Source: Hesseltinella vesiculosa
Lineage: Eukaryota; Mucoromycota; Mucoromycetes; Mucorales; Cunninghamellaceae
Length of the DNA stretch: 64,000 nt
Assembly (NCBI GenBank): GCA_002104935.1
Contig: MCGT01000044.1
Coordinates: 1-64,000, forward strand
Reading direction: 5' to 3'
Shown one piece after another: positions 53,979-64,000 of the stretch; the stretch's first letter is position 1, and the number at the start of each line of letters is the position of its first letter. The notes under the pieces are model-generated. The model worked only from the letters and a program-made list of their open reading frames with translations, did no database searches and was not told where the DNA came from. The translations under genes and the position numbers were made by a program.

Positions 53979-55922
53979 ATGTCCGATCGCAAGCAAGAAT
54001 TAGCTCAAGCTATTGAAGCTCAAGCCACCCTAGTGAAACAACTCAAGGCCGACAAGGCCGACAAGGCCGTGCTCGATCCTGCAGCAGCCCTGCTTCGTTC
54101 TCTCCATCAAGAACTTGCTGCCTTGGATGGTGGCGCAAAGGGCAAGGCCGCCAAAACCTCCTTCAACCTCAAGACTGCCAAGGTAACATCTACGATCATC
54201 CGTCTCTTCAGGGGGGGGGGAGGTGTAGACTGAATGCTGATTCTTTCTTTAGGGCACCAAAGACTACAACGACAAGGACATGGCGATCCGTGAAAAGGTA
54301 TTCTCGACCATCACCAAAGTGTTCAAAAAGCACGGTGCCGTGACCATCGACACGCCTGTCTTCGAACTCAAGGAAATCCTCAGCGGCAAGTATGGTGAAG
54401 ACTCCAAACTCATTTATGACTTGGCTGACCAAGGCGGCGAAGAATGCTCCTTGCGCTACGATTTGACCGTGCCTTTTGCCCGTTTCTTGGCCATGAACGG
54501 CAAGGAATACCAAAACTTCAAACGCTACCACATCGCCAAGGTGTACCGACGTGACCAACCTGCCATGACCAAAGGTCGTATGCGTGAATTCTATCAATGC
54601 GATATCGACTTTGCTGGTGTTTATGACCCCATGATCCCCGATGCCGAAATCCTGCGCGTCCTCGTCGAAGCTTTGACGGACCTCGACGTCGGCAAGTTCA
54701 CCGTCAAGGTAAACAAGGGGTGGGAACGGTGCCTGGCGGGTCTTTATTCATTTTGTTTTACTTTTACGGCTTGTCTAGCTGAACCACCGTAAGATCCTGG
54801 ATGGTATTTTTGAAGTATGCGGCGTGCCTGAAGCCAATATCCGCCCTATTTCTTCTGCTGTGGACAAATTGGACAAGGTATACCACGGGACACGCGTACC
54901 AATGAAAACATTGGAGCTCATTTCTTGGAACTTCTTTTAGCTACCTTGGGAAGATGTCAAGAAAGAAATGACGGTCGACAAAGGCTTGGAGGAAGCCGTC
55001 GCGGACAAGATCGGGGTTTATGTTAAGCTGAAAGGTGGCCGCGATCTTCTGGAAAAACTGCAACAGGATGAAGAATTGACAAAGAACAAGAGTGCTTCTG
55101 AAGGCCTGGCCGACATGGCCTTGCTCTATGACTTTATGGATGCTTTTGGCATCTCTGAAAAGGTAACAGCCATCTCAAACTAAAAACAGCGCTTGACCTC
55201 TATTTACTCTCTTGCAGATGTCCTTTGATTTAAGCCTTGCCCGTGGTTTAGATTACTATACCGGCATCATTTATGAAGCTGTCACCGAATTGTCTGGTCC
55301 TCCCAGTAAGTCAAAGAAGGGATGAGCGAGAGAGCTCGAACGAGGGCTTGATTGATTTTTTTTAGAAGCCAAGGATGGTGCTGTGCTAAAGAAGAAGAAG
55401 AAGGACGATGGTGAATTGGATGAATCGACGGTCGGTGTGGGTTCCATTGCTGCTGGTGGTCGCTACGATAACTTGGTCGGCATGTTCTCCGGTACAAATA
55501 AAAAGGGCGAACCCAACTTGAAGATTCCTTGTGTGGGCGTCTCCATCGGTGTCGAACGCGTGTTTTCGATTCTGATGGCCCGTCAAGCCGCTGCCGACAT
55601 CAAGAGTAACGAAACCGAAGTCTATGTGATGTCAGTGGGCGATTCTCTCTTGAAGGAACGTATGGAAATAAGCAAGGAATTATGGGACGCTGACGTCAAG
55701 GCCAGTTTCATGTTCAAGAACAAGCCCAAGCTTGACAAACAATTCAATGCGTGTGAAAAGGAACGTATTCCTTTTGCAATTATCATCGGCAAGGACGAAA
55801 TCGAACAAGGTATCGTACGTATCAAGGACATGCGATCCAAGGATGAATCCCAAGGTGGCGGTATCACCGTCAAGCGTGAAGACATGATTGCTACTCTCAA
55901 AGAAAAACTTGCCTCTATCTAG
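53979..55922 (+). CDS. Histidyl-tRNA synthetase, cytosolic form
   Basis: The enzyme charges tRNA-His (class II). Exon 1 (ATG 53979) has a WHEP-type helical appendix ([20 protein letters not shown]). Motif blocks follow: [35 protein letters not shown], motif 2 [11 protein letters not shown]...[20 protein letters not shown] (partly shown), the histidine-binding [13 protein letters not shown], motif 3 [14 protein letters not shown] and the C-terminal anticodon-binding domain ending LKEKLASI. Introns occur after each major block and often carry G- or T-runs (a run of 10 G at 54211-54220). A lysine-rich insert ([16 protein letters not shown]) sits before [10 protein letters not shown]. No mitochondrial presequence is visible in frame. 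Confidence 0.95.
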
Positions 55923-56054
55923 CATCTTCGTAGATTAGAAAAAAAAAAAGTAATGAATCGCTCTTCTCGATCCTGCATTAAACTCGAGCTCATTTTTACC
56001 CACTTCAAATCTAGCATGGTACAACGGCTTTGTATTTTTTTTTAAAAAAAAAGA

Positions 56055-58178
56055 TTACTGCAAAGCTTCTAAAGTGTAACCGTGCCATTCCGGATCTTGC
56101 AACTTGACCATGGCATTCGTCTTCAGTGCCTCGCATGACTCTTCTTGATAGCCTTTCCATTCTTCTTCCTCTGACGTTTCGGACGGTGTGTGCTGGGGTG
56201 ACGGCGCTTGCTCTGCTGGCGTTGGATAGCCTGTCCAGATGTCTTGGTCATCGCGTTCCTCTTGCTTATTGCCAGGAAGCGATTGCGGGTACCCGGTCCA
56301 TTCTTCACTGGCGTCATCGGCAATGATGGGCGAGGCCAAGCAATGCTCGTGGTCGCTGTCATCAGCATTGTCAGGTAAGGTGCGATGGTTAGCGATCAAA
56401 GATGACTTCGATGAGATGGAATCGGAGTAGCAAAAGGATTCGTCGCTGGAGTCGAGCTGTATACATGGATGGCCAGCGTCGGAGCTGTCACCGGATTCTT
56501 CATCGCCAGCGTCTAAAAAGATGGACTGAGTCAGCGTATGATGCGATGATGCGGTAGGTGAGTGTGGACATTCGTCGACGGTGATGGTGGAGTATCTATT
56601 GGAGCGAACATAGGCCGAAGTCGAGGTGGAGGGGATGTCCCTGTTGGTGCCCGTCACGGACAATGGGATCGACGCCATGATTTTGCTGGCGGGTGACGCT
56701 GGTTTGAGCTGTGATGGGTGTCGGGAATCAGGAAGAGTAGTTGAGGCGGAAATGGGGTGACGGTCGCTGGAAGTTGGCCGGCAGCCATCGGCAAAGGTAA
56801 CTTGTGGTGGTCGAGGAGAAATGGTTTGGGAGATGGCCCGGTTGGGTGGTGGTAGCAAGGGGGTGCGCCAAGAAAATGAAGCAATCACGTTTTGAATGGC
56901 ATCACTGGTATCCGATTCCATATCATCATCATCATCATCATCATCATTGATATTGTCCACTATTTGCGCCTTTCCGGTGCCCATGTCGTCGTCGTCATCT
57001 TCCATATGAGCAAAATGCAGGGACTGGTCACGCCAATCTTGATTGTCGCTGATGTCTTCACTTGGCAGCATGTCTTCGGACAGAGTGACAGAGGGCTTCG
57101 AGTGCATGGCTTCAACGGATTCGACCTGCTCGCTCTCCAACATCAGCTCATTCAATGTCAAAAATGGTCGCGACACAAGCCAATGATAGAGGGATGGATC
57201 ACCTTGTCCCAGCTGACTCAGGTCCAAAACAGACGAGGGTGAAATCATAGGCGGCAGATTGTGGCATATACGCGCAGACAAAGAAGCGGATGAGATAGAA
57301 TAGGCCATGGTTGCCGACGATGTTGTTTCCATAGCCATGGACAATGGTAGGAGCAGCAACGATTTAGCACACTCGATGCTCTCGGGCCATTTGTTGTGCC
57401 GGCAGAGAGCGAGCAGGAGTTGGTAGTCCTTGGCAGACTCGACCTTTTTCAATGGAGGTAGCCATGGAATGGCTACGACAGCGTCGGTGCCACTATCATT
57501 GTTGTCAGAGAGTCCCGCGTGTACCAAGGAAGGCGGTGGTGGTGCAGTCATGTCGGTCCAACGTGGTCGGTCGTGGCTGTCGAGTCTATAGGGCCGCAGG
57601 GCAAGAAGACTTCGGCGGAAAGCCTGGCGGTAGGCTGTAAATGAGGAGTCATTGCTGGTTGTCATGGTGGTATCATCATGGTGAGGAACCCAAGGAAAGT
57701 CGTGACACAGCGGTGAAGACGATGAGGTGGACAAGCGCTGAACGCTGGGCTGAGCGAGGGCACGCACAACAGCCATGCAGCCGTTCCAGTCTCGATACTG
57801 GTGCAGACAGTGCGCAAGACGTACAGCATGGTCAAATGCTATGTATGAGTTGGCAATAATCAATTCGTGAGCGACACTATGCATCAGATACGTGTGGAAG
57901 TCATCTAGTGCTTGGACGCCGTGGTAGCAAAAGAGCTGGCTATTGATAATGACGATCTGCTTGGCCAGAAAATCAGGGTGCCATTGCTGGAATGGGGCGT
58001 GTCGAACTTTCTGCATTTGCTCAGTAAGTAGCTTGATACGATGCTGACATTTCTGTGTCTGCTCTTGTGTACTGTCAATGCAGTCTTTTTTCTGAGAACA
58101 CTGGGCAAGCTGGGTAGCATACGAATGACATTGTAGAATCAATGGTGACACGGGTATACTGGGAACCAAACCTGGCAT
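56055..58178 (-). CDS. RasGEF-like protein with C-terminal WxGY repeats
   Basis: A single-exon frame of about 707 residues from ATG 58178 (MPGLVPSIPVSPL). A RasGEF-like domain is suggested by DFLAKQIVIINSQLF (as in the CDC25-fold start), HELIIANSYIAFDHAVRLAH and RDWNGCMAVVRALAQPSVQRL, with weak overall similarity. The middle is rich in Ser and acidic residues with an Asp run near 56925-56950 (coding). The extreme C-terminus has four [DE]xWxGY motifs: EEWTGYP, DIWTGYP, EEWKGYQ and PEWHGYT. The frame extends upstream past 58178, with a CCGNPCCGNPCC segment caused by a 15-bp direct repeat, but the ATG at 58178 looks better. Activity toward a Ras GTPase is inference only. Confidence 0.6.
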   Translation of the reverse strand: MPGLVPSIPVSPLILQCHSYATQLAQCSQKKDCIDSTQEQTQKCQHRIKLLTEQMQKVRHAPFQQWHPDFLAKQIVIINSQLFCYHGVQALDDFHTYLMHSVAHELIIANSYIAFDHAVRLAHCLHQYRDWNGCMAVVRALAQPSVQRLSTSSSSPLCHDFPWVPHHDDTTMTTSNDSSFTAYRQAFRRSLLALRPYRLDSHDRPRWTDMTAPPPPSLVHAGLSDNNDSGTDAVVAIPWLPPLKKVESAKDYQLLLALCRHNKWPESIECAKSLLLLPLSMAMETTSSATMAYSISSASLSARICHNLPPMISPSSVLDLSQLGQGDPSLYHWLVSRPFLTLNELMLESEQVESVEAMHSKPSVTLSEDMLPSEDISDNQDWRDQSLHFAHMEDDDDDMGTGKAQIVDNINDDDDDDDDMESDTSDAIQNVIASFSWRTPLLPPPNRAISQTISPRPPQVTFADGCRPTSSDRHPISASTTLPDSRHPSQLKPASPASKIMASIPLSVTGTNRDIPSTSTSAYVRSNRYSTITVDECPHSPTASSHHTLTQSIFLDAGDEESGDSSDAGHPCIQLDSSDESFCYSDSISSKSSLIANHRTLPDNADDSDHEHCLASPIIADDASEEWTGYPQSLPGNKQEERDDQDIWTGYPTPAEQAPSPQHTPSETSEEEEWKGYQEESCEALKTNAMVKLQDPEWHGYTLEALQ

Positions 58179-58462
58179 TGTAAAGAAGCAGGAAGAGATA
58201 TTAAATAATAAAGAAGAAAATCGTGTTGTCGTAAATGTAGAAAGAAATAGGAGATGGCAAGGACTCGCTTGAGGAGACAGGAAATTTAAGGAGAAAACGA
58301 AACGCTTCAAACTAAGGGGGGGGGGGGAAACGTGGTTTACCTTGCTGGGCGTCACACAGCATGGATTGCCACAGCATGGATTGCCACAGCATGTCAATGA
58401 CTGTGCAAACCTTAAAAAAAGTGCATGCTCTTTTATGCTTTTTTATTGACCCAGAAAGAGAG

Positions 58463-60496
58463 CTAGAGCCTTGGAAAGAGAACACCCGTCGAGACACCCA
58501 AAGGTCTGGATTTTTGTTCTAATGAGGTATGATCCAGCGTACGCTCAGTTTGGGGAACGCCCAGCCTTGACAGCAGTTCATCCATCTTGGAGGGCATCAC
58601 GGGTTGCAAAAGAATGCCCGCTAATCGGCATGATTCCAAAGCATAGTACAATACAGTCTGCAATCTCTCCTGATCATCCTTCAGCGTCCAGGGGGCATTG
58701 TCTGTAAAGTATTTGTTGGCCTACATCAAACATCAACACATCCTTAAGTGCATCCGTTTCTTCTATTTTTTTTCAAATCACCCAACCCATTTTGCTTTTA
58801 CCTCGGACACAGCTTCCACCACTGCACCAAGTGCTTTGTTAAACTCACGCTGTTCCATGTGGTTTTCAAATTTTCCTGCATTCAAAAAAAAAAGTTACTC
58901 GATGAGTTGAAGATATCATTGAAGAGCCATCGGCAAGGAAGAGCGGGGGAATAAACAGGGCCAGGGAAAGGAGGGCAGTAAAGGAGGGGTGCAACCTACC
59001 AGGAAGAGCGACCAAAAAATCATGGATAGTTTGATCACGCGAGTCCCCTGGTACAGCCGTGGGGACTTCAGCTTGGGGATTCAAAGAGGCGCCAGTGCAC
59101 CGGTTCAACAGGTTGCCAAGTTGGCTAGCCAAGTCCTTTTTGTACCGAAGGTGGATACCTTCCACAGAAAAATCGCCATCGTCCGTCAGGCCTCCGTCTC
59201 GGATCAAAAAGTAGCGCACAGGGTCGACGCCAAACTGGTCCAGAATTTCAAAGGGGTCAACAACATTGCCCAGACTCTTGGACATCTTTTGCTTGCCCAT
59301 GGTCCAATGAGCATGTGCAAGGATCTGCCGAGGCAGGCGCAGGTTGGCTGCCATCAGGAACGCGGGCCAGTAGATCGCATGAAATCGCACAATGTCCTTG
59401 CCGACCACATGCACGGCATCAGAGAGAGTGCCGTTGTCGGTGTTGTCCGGGTACCCCTGGGCAGTAATGTAATTGGTCAGCGCATCGAGCCATACATACA
59501 CTGTGTGTTGATCGTCGTTGGGCACTTTGATACCCCAATCCAACCTTGATCGCAATCGAGAAATCGACAGATCGCCTAGGCCACCTTTAATCCATGAGAT
59601 CACCTCATTACGCCGGGACACTGGCACAATCGAATCAGGATGACGCTTGATCCATGCCAGCAAGGGCTCTTCAAAAGCTGAGAGCTTAAACTTGTAGTTT
59701 TCTTCCACGGTCCATTCCACTGACTTGCCAGATTCCTTGGCCACTTTGAACCACTTTCCGTCCTGATCTTGCACCGATTCGACTTGGTTGTCGGGATAAA
59801 AGGCTTCGTCTGACACGGCATACCAACCTTCGTGTTTACCCTTGTAGATATAGCCGGCATCTAGCAGTGTCTTCCAAAGCTGGTGTACTGCATTTTCGTG
59901 ACGTGCCTCAGTTGTTCTCATGAATGTCGTATACTGTACATTGGCTTTATCACACAACCTCTGAAGCCACGAAGAGTAGGTCGTGAGTGACTCCTTTTTT
60001 TTTGTATATTATGCCTTCCGTTTTGTACCTTGAATCTTTCAGACACACGATCGCAAAGTTCAATAGGTGTGGTGTTATTTTTTGCTGCTGCTTGTTGGAT
60101 CTAGAAAGAAAGGAGGCGTACAATCGTGGTGAGATCTCTGCAGGACATGATTGTTGTGTTCATTTCTTTCTTTCTTTCTTTTGGTCTTTACCTTTAGGCC
60201 ATGTTCATCGGTGCCGGTCGTTAGCGCTGTGGTATGACCTTTTAGTAAATAGTAACGTCGCAAAGTATCTGCCAACACAGAGGAATACAGGTGGCCAACA
60301 TGTGGTACTAGTGAAAAATAGAAGTGCATAAGCTTCGATCGATGTGGATTCACTTTCTTGCTTTGCATAATTTACCGGCATTGACATAATAGATTGGTGT
60401 TGTTACATATGTATGGGGGCGAGAATGAGCCCAACGTCTGATGGGTGCGCTAGGAGATACCCGAAATGTGTACCTTGCAACAGCCAAGGAGATCAT
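58463..60496 (-). CDS. Methionyl-tRNA synthetase, mitochondrial (Msm1 type)
   Basis: The enzyme charges tRNA-Met in mitochondria (class I). About six exons from ATG 60496. Exon 1 encodes an Arg/Ser-rich presequence ([17 protein letters not shown]) then [12 protein letters not shown]. The HIGH motif is PHVGHLYSS; the KMSKS motif is intact in [18 protein letters not shown]. Other blocks are [38 protein letters not shown] (partial of the KMSKS region) and [15 protein letters not shown] near the anticodon helix bundle. No Zn-knuckle Cys pairs are seen, as is typical of the mitochondrial form. The start is supported by the presequence and the block that follows it. Confidence 0.93.
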
Positions 60497-60580
60497 GAGG
60501 TGAAAAAAAAAAAAAAAAAAAAGGGCAGGTGAGATTTTTTATTCACCGCAGAAAATATTTGAGCCAATGGGGTTTTTCGA
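60497..60580. other. Short intergenic with a poly(A) run
   Basis: Holds a run of about 20 A at 60501-60520 and ACCGC...ATATTTGAGCCAATGG (60544-60570), which loosely resembles the reverse complement of the DNA-transposon end at 4836-4860. That resemblance is weak. Confidence 0.4.
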
Positions 60581-60845
60581 GCAATTTTGCACTGTGATTT
60601 TGATTAGATCGGCTGGGGGTCCCCTGGCGAAAATAGGCGATTTTTCGTTTTTTTTTAGCTGGAGAATGGCGGTGACGAAACGTAAATGATCAAAAGTTGG
60701 CTGGGAGACCTTTACCATTCCACCTGGTTTTTTCAGTATCATCATGATTCATGCATCTGCGCTCCTATGCAACATTTCACATCAATCTGTTAGCTCAAAA
60801 GTGCTGTGTAGCGTATGCTTTATTTTTTTTCAAAATGGAGTAGGG
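60581..60845 (+). repeat. Dispersed repeat, copy C
   Basis: This is a fuller match to copy A: GCACTGTGATTTTGATTAGATC, GGCTGGGGGTC, CGATTTTTCGTTTTTTTTT, AGCTGGAGAATGG, AAAGTTGGCTGGG, CATCATGATTCATGCATC and GCTCAAAAGTGCTGTGTAG then a poly(T)/TTTTCAAAATGGA end. Same orientation as A and B. The flanks (60846-61107) are AT-rich and show no gene. Confidence 0.8.
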
Positions 60846-61107
60846 ATTTGGACGGCCATTTTCAGGCTCCACGCAGAGCCTACGCTTCCTGGCCTGTGCA
60901 GGCGAGACTTTTTCTTATTACTTCCACCTGCTGCCTGAAAAACCTGTGATTATAATTATAATCATTTATTATCATTTCAGACTGGTATGCAAATTATGGC
61001 GTGCGTTGACTTGGATAACACTTTTGGATCATAACCTGATCCATTCATTTTTTTGGATTTAGAAACGGCCAGTTATTTTATATTGCATCCTTTTTTTTTC
61101 TGCAGTG

Positions 61108-61836
61108 ATGCATCCTTACTATCCTCGTGATCTTGATATCCCAAATTACAAGCCGAATGAAAGATCAACAGAGAGTTTGTTGTTATTTGTTGGCTCGGCA
61201 TTTACATTTTTTATCGTCTCCAGTTACATTGGCGCAAAACAACGTCGGCCAACTGCGTCTATTCTGTCGTGCCTGACATTCGTATGGTTCCTTCTTTGCG
61301 GGCTCCTACATTGTGGATTCGAATCATATTGGCTGTGGTATCGCAACACTATCGCTGAAAGAGGGGATATCCTTGCTGAGCTATGGAAAGAATACAGCCA
61401 TGGCGATTCGAGATATATATTCGCTGATCCTCTCTTGGTTACCCTGGAAGCTATTACTGTGGTAGGTGCTGGCGAAGAACTGCAGGTTTTGATGCACCTA
61501 AGCAGATCTCACTCACTTTTTGATTCGACTGCTTCATAGTTCTTGTGGGGTCCTCTTTGTTTCCTGACAGTATGGTACTGGTGGCAGGATTCTCCACGTG
61601 GTCGTTACGTACAATGTGTCGTCTCCATTGGTCACTTGTATAGCTGCAGCCTATATTACATTTTGGATATCCTGGAGAATTTCAGCCATTGTGATCCTCA
61701 CTGGGTTTATAAATGGATTTATTTTGTTTCTTTTAACGCACCTTGGATCGTTGTGCCTGGGCTGCTTTTAGCAAACCAGAGCTGTTTCATTATTCAGATG
61801 CTGGACTCGAACAAGTTAAAAAATAAACTAGATTAA
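61108..61836 (+). CDS. EBP-type sterol delta8-delta7 isomerase (emopamil-binding family)
   Basis: The enzyme moves the sterol double bond from C8 to C7 in the ER membrane. Two exons, 61108-61461 and 61540-61836, joined in frame (GTAGGT donor). The product has four to five hydrophobic helices and the family motif set: HPYYPRDLDIPNY at the start, H-x3-E in HCGFE, DSRYIFADPLLVTLEAIT, FLWGPLC, and YFVSFNAPWIVVP with the Asn/Trp pair. All residues usually named for the active site (His, Glu, Glu, Asn, Trp) are present. About 215 residues, slightly short but normal. A T-rich tract and TGCAG precede the ATG by 5 bp, so an upstream non-coding exon is possible. The stop is only 7 bp from the stop of the convergent next gene. 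Confidence 0.88.
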
Positions 61837-61843
61837 TTTTTTT

Positions 61844-62384
61844 TCAGTACAGCAGAGCATCGTCGATGAAAGGCGAAGGAGGAGCACCTTCATTCATGAC
61901 GTCCAAATACGTCGGTAGTTTGCATTGGCTGGAAGCCGACGTAAGAGACAGAGAGGACATTCGAGAAAGAATGAATGTCCGAGGCTGCGGCTCGGGTGGT
62001 CGGGTGCAAAAATTCAGGGGAAAGCTCAAGGCCATTTTTTTTTCTTTGCCATCGAAGTGGAGCAGTACTCTAAGCTTGTGCTGAATCGAAAGGCTGGGGA
62101 TATCAATAGGCTGGCTGAAGTGAGGCTGTGTTAATTTTAGCGTGAAAGCTAAAAAAGACAGGATGAGGTCAGGGGCATGGTAATGAATGACGAAGTCACC
62201 TACGGATGTGATCAAAATTTTCGACGTTGGATACATCTACCTCCGTGTAGCCAATTTTCCTATGCCTTGTCTCTACCATAGGTACCAGTCCTCTTCCTGG
62301 TTGCATCCTGCCTGCTTTGGAGCTAAAAATAATTAAAGTTAAAATAGAAGTAAAAGAACGAAGCATGAAGAAAGCGGTATCAAA

Positions 62385-62422
<38 letters not shown>

Positions 62423-63291
62423 GTCATTTGCTGCCTGCGCATGACCTTTTCTTTGTCGAAAACTTACGGATATGTTTCAATCTGAACAAGAAAGTAAACA
62501 AGTTTCCGGACTTTGATGGATGGCGATGAGGCTGAGAGTGTGCAATGGAATTGAAGTGAAGGGGCGTCAAAAGGGAAGTTCTTTGAAACGTGAACTTGAT
62601 ACTGTAAACAATTCGGCCGGGCACCGCAGTAGCGGATTCTGGGTTCGTTACGATTGAGGCGAAGATCATGACAGGCGATTGTTATTGGGAGTTTTGCCAT
62701 CGCGGTTGCCGCATGTCGTAGCTTTAGCAAGGTGCGCCGTTTTTTCAACAAGGAGGAGCAATGATCGCACTCGTCCTCTTTGCGTTGGTGGACATAGGCT
62801 GTGACGTAATAGCTGATGAGGTGACGCGGTAGTTTGATACTAGGAGGCAGCTGATGCGTGTTTTCCAGCGTAAATCGAAACGGAATCGACTGAACCTCTG
62901 ACAATGTGTTGTCGCCGGAAGTGCCGACGGTGAGCGTGGTTTCCTGATCCAGTACACACTCTGTCACATTGGAACAGCCTCGGGCTGAGTATAGAAAGCG
63001 ATCCAACATCGTCAACTCGGTGCTGTCCTTGCACCAATGCGACTGATTTGCCTCGTCGTCTGAGTCTGAAAAATTAGCAGAGAGCATCGTTTGAGCAAAG
63101 CCTTGGAATCGCAAATGAACGTGATGAACAGAAGGAGCTGGCTTGGTATTATGTTTATAAACAATGGGTATTAGGCGTACGTGACCACGCAAGTCGTATG
63201 TGTTGCTTTCCTCGATGATATCATCACGGTAAAGGTGTATCATCGTCGTCTCTGGTATAATTTGTATCTGGATGTTATTATTGGGAGCCAT
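61844..63291 (-). CDS. Arrestin-like protein (ART/ARRDC family)
   Basis: Such proteins are ubiquitin-ligase adaptors for membrane transporters or receptors. Three or four exons from ATG 63291 (MAPNNNIQIQIIPET). The N-terminal arrestin fold is suggested by IHLYRDDIIEESNTYDLRGHVRL, HHVHLRFQGFAQT and the LPPSIKLPRHLISYYVTAYV strand with the arrestin N-fold pattern. The C-terminal domain has LTQPHFSQPIDIP and IQHKLRVLLHF. A LPTYLDVMNEGAPP tail resembles the LPxY-type short motif. Introns: 62467 (GTAAGT donor on the reverse strand) and one near 62208. No PPxY is clear. Family membership is fairly secure; the partner is unknown. Confidence 0.72.
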
Positions 63292-64000
63292 GGCTGAAAA
63301 AAAAGGAAAGGGGCAAGGTTTTGTGCCTGGCAGAAGAGTGAGTAAAAAAAAAAAGAAGAAAAGGAAAGGAATAAAAGATGCTTCAGCATGACCTTGAGTT
63401 TATCAGAGGACGAATTGCCGACTTAGGGAATTGATTTGAATTTGTGTTTTTTCTCACATGACAACCAACTTTTGGTCTGGTCATCTGAAAATGGCAAGAT
63501 GTTCCTGTTTGTACAAGTACTTCATCCTCACACTGATTTTCTTACTGATGCCGCGTTGACGTTTTATTTCTTGTCAAACTGCCTTTTTGAATATTAAAAG
63601 ACGTCGAGGAAATAAAATCGAGGGGCATTCTTAGGCTCATTCTTAGATTTTGCGATGAAGATATTTCTCCCCTGAATCGTCACCAAAAATAAAAAAGACA
63701 ACCACTAGGAACCCCGCCAAACCTTGATTAGAAATAGGCGAGTGATGACACCCAACCAAAATCAAGTGAGTAAAATCTTATTCTCTGCCTAAAGGGATCA
63801 TCATCAATAGTCATCAATTTCAACCCACGCAGGTCCAGCGACATTTTTTTTTTCGTGTCATAATGATTATTAAAAATTTTGGAGTGAGCAGCAAAAAGGG
63901 GCACAGGGTGAAATTGTGTTGGAAGGAAGCAGTCTGCTTTTTTTTTCTTTAATAGCAGATAATGTCATCGACTTAAAATTATCCGTCCTTTTTTTTTTTT
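63292..64000. other. Intergenic to the window edge
   Basis: No ORF or RNA gene was recognised. It is AT-rich with A and T runs and forms the promoter region of the arrestin-like gene. Confidence 0.6.

Noticed and set aside
53797..54003. Possible mitochondrial presequence exon for histidyl-tRNA synthetase
   Set aside because: The upstream ORF is in a different frame from the ATG at 53979 and has no Arg-rich amphipathic pattern; no splice pair restores the frame.
56055..58397. Cys-rich N-terminal extension (CCGNPCCGNPCC) of the RasGEF-like protein
   Set aside because: It arises from a short direct repeat upstream of the better ATG at 58178, next to a run of G, and is probably untranslated leader.
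1..64000. tRNA, rRNA or CRISPR features
   Set aside because: No convincing tRNA B-box with matching acceptor arm, no rRNA block and no spaced identical repeats were seen; a covariance-model scan would be needed to exclude tRNAs fully.

Overview
This window is eukaryotic and fungal. Genes are split by many short GT-AG introns (about 45-80 nt), intergenic DNA is AT-rich with long poly(A)/poly(T) runs, and the gene set is fungal (Cho2-type methyltransferase, Sec72, NRC-2/Fpk-type kinase, Cas1-domain O-acetyltransferase, Pmp47-type carrier). The transposon families and gene style suggest an early-diverging filamentous fungus, most likely Mucoromycota (Mucorales-like). That placement is an inference without any database search.

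Layout. Bases 1-11.2 kb are a transposon block. A Ty3/gypsy chromovirus polyprotein runs in from the left edge. It is followed by a Plavaka/CACTA-like DNA transposon of about 6.4 kb (CACTGG...CCAGTG ends) with an unrecognised forward gene and a reverse-strand transposase broken by an exact 104-bp tandem duplication. A GC-rich palindromic patch follows. From 11.9 to 34.7 kb there is dense host gene space: gamma-tubulin complex protein 4, MAPEG glutathione transferase, a decayed hexokinase pseudogene, a UBX protein, an AGC kinase, an ecdysoneless/SGT1 protein, 3-hydroxyisobutyryl-CoA hydrolase, an unknown protein, a carnosine N-methyltransferase-like protein, Sec72, a multi-domain enoyl-CoA-hydratase-like pseudoenzyme, and branched-chain aminotransferase.

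Bases 34.7-38.9 kb are a second repeat zone: a dispersed repeat copy, a 2.25-kb foldback element with ~925-bp inverted arms carrying a Tc1/mariner-like transposase fragment, a third partial copy of one arm, and a 10-unit 87-bp minisatellite. From 40 to 63.3 kb host genes resume: Cho2, a Cas1-domain acetyltransferase, a C2H2 transcription factor, a proline-rich small protein, a peroxisomal carrier, cytochrome c peroxidase, histidyl-tRNA synthetase, a RasGEF-like protein, mitochondrial methionyl-tRNA synthetase, an EBP-type sterol isomerase and an arrestin-like protein.

How the genes relate. Most are unconnected housekeeping genes, but two enzymes of branched-chain amino-acid breakdown (BCAT and HIBCH) and a HIBCH-like pseudoenzyme lie on one strand within 10 kb. 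The features most worth following up are that pseudoenzyme (duplicated N-terminal module plus CPVTGQ repeats), the unrecognised gene inside the DNA transposon, a 160-270 bp repeat family present three times, and the foldback/minisatellite zone. No tRNA, rRNA or CRISPR was recognised by eye.
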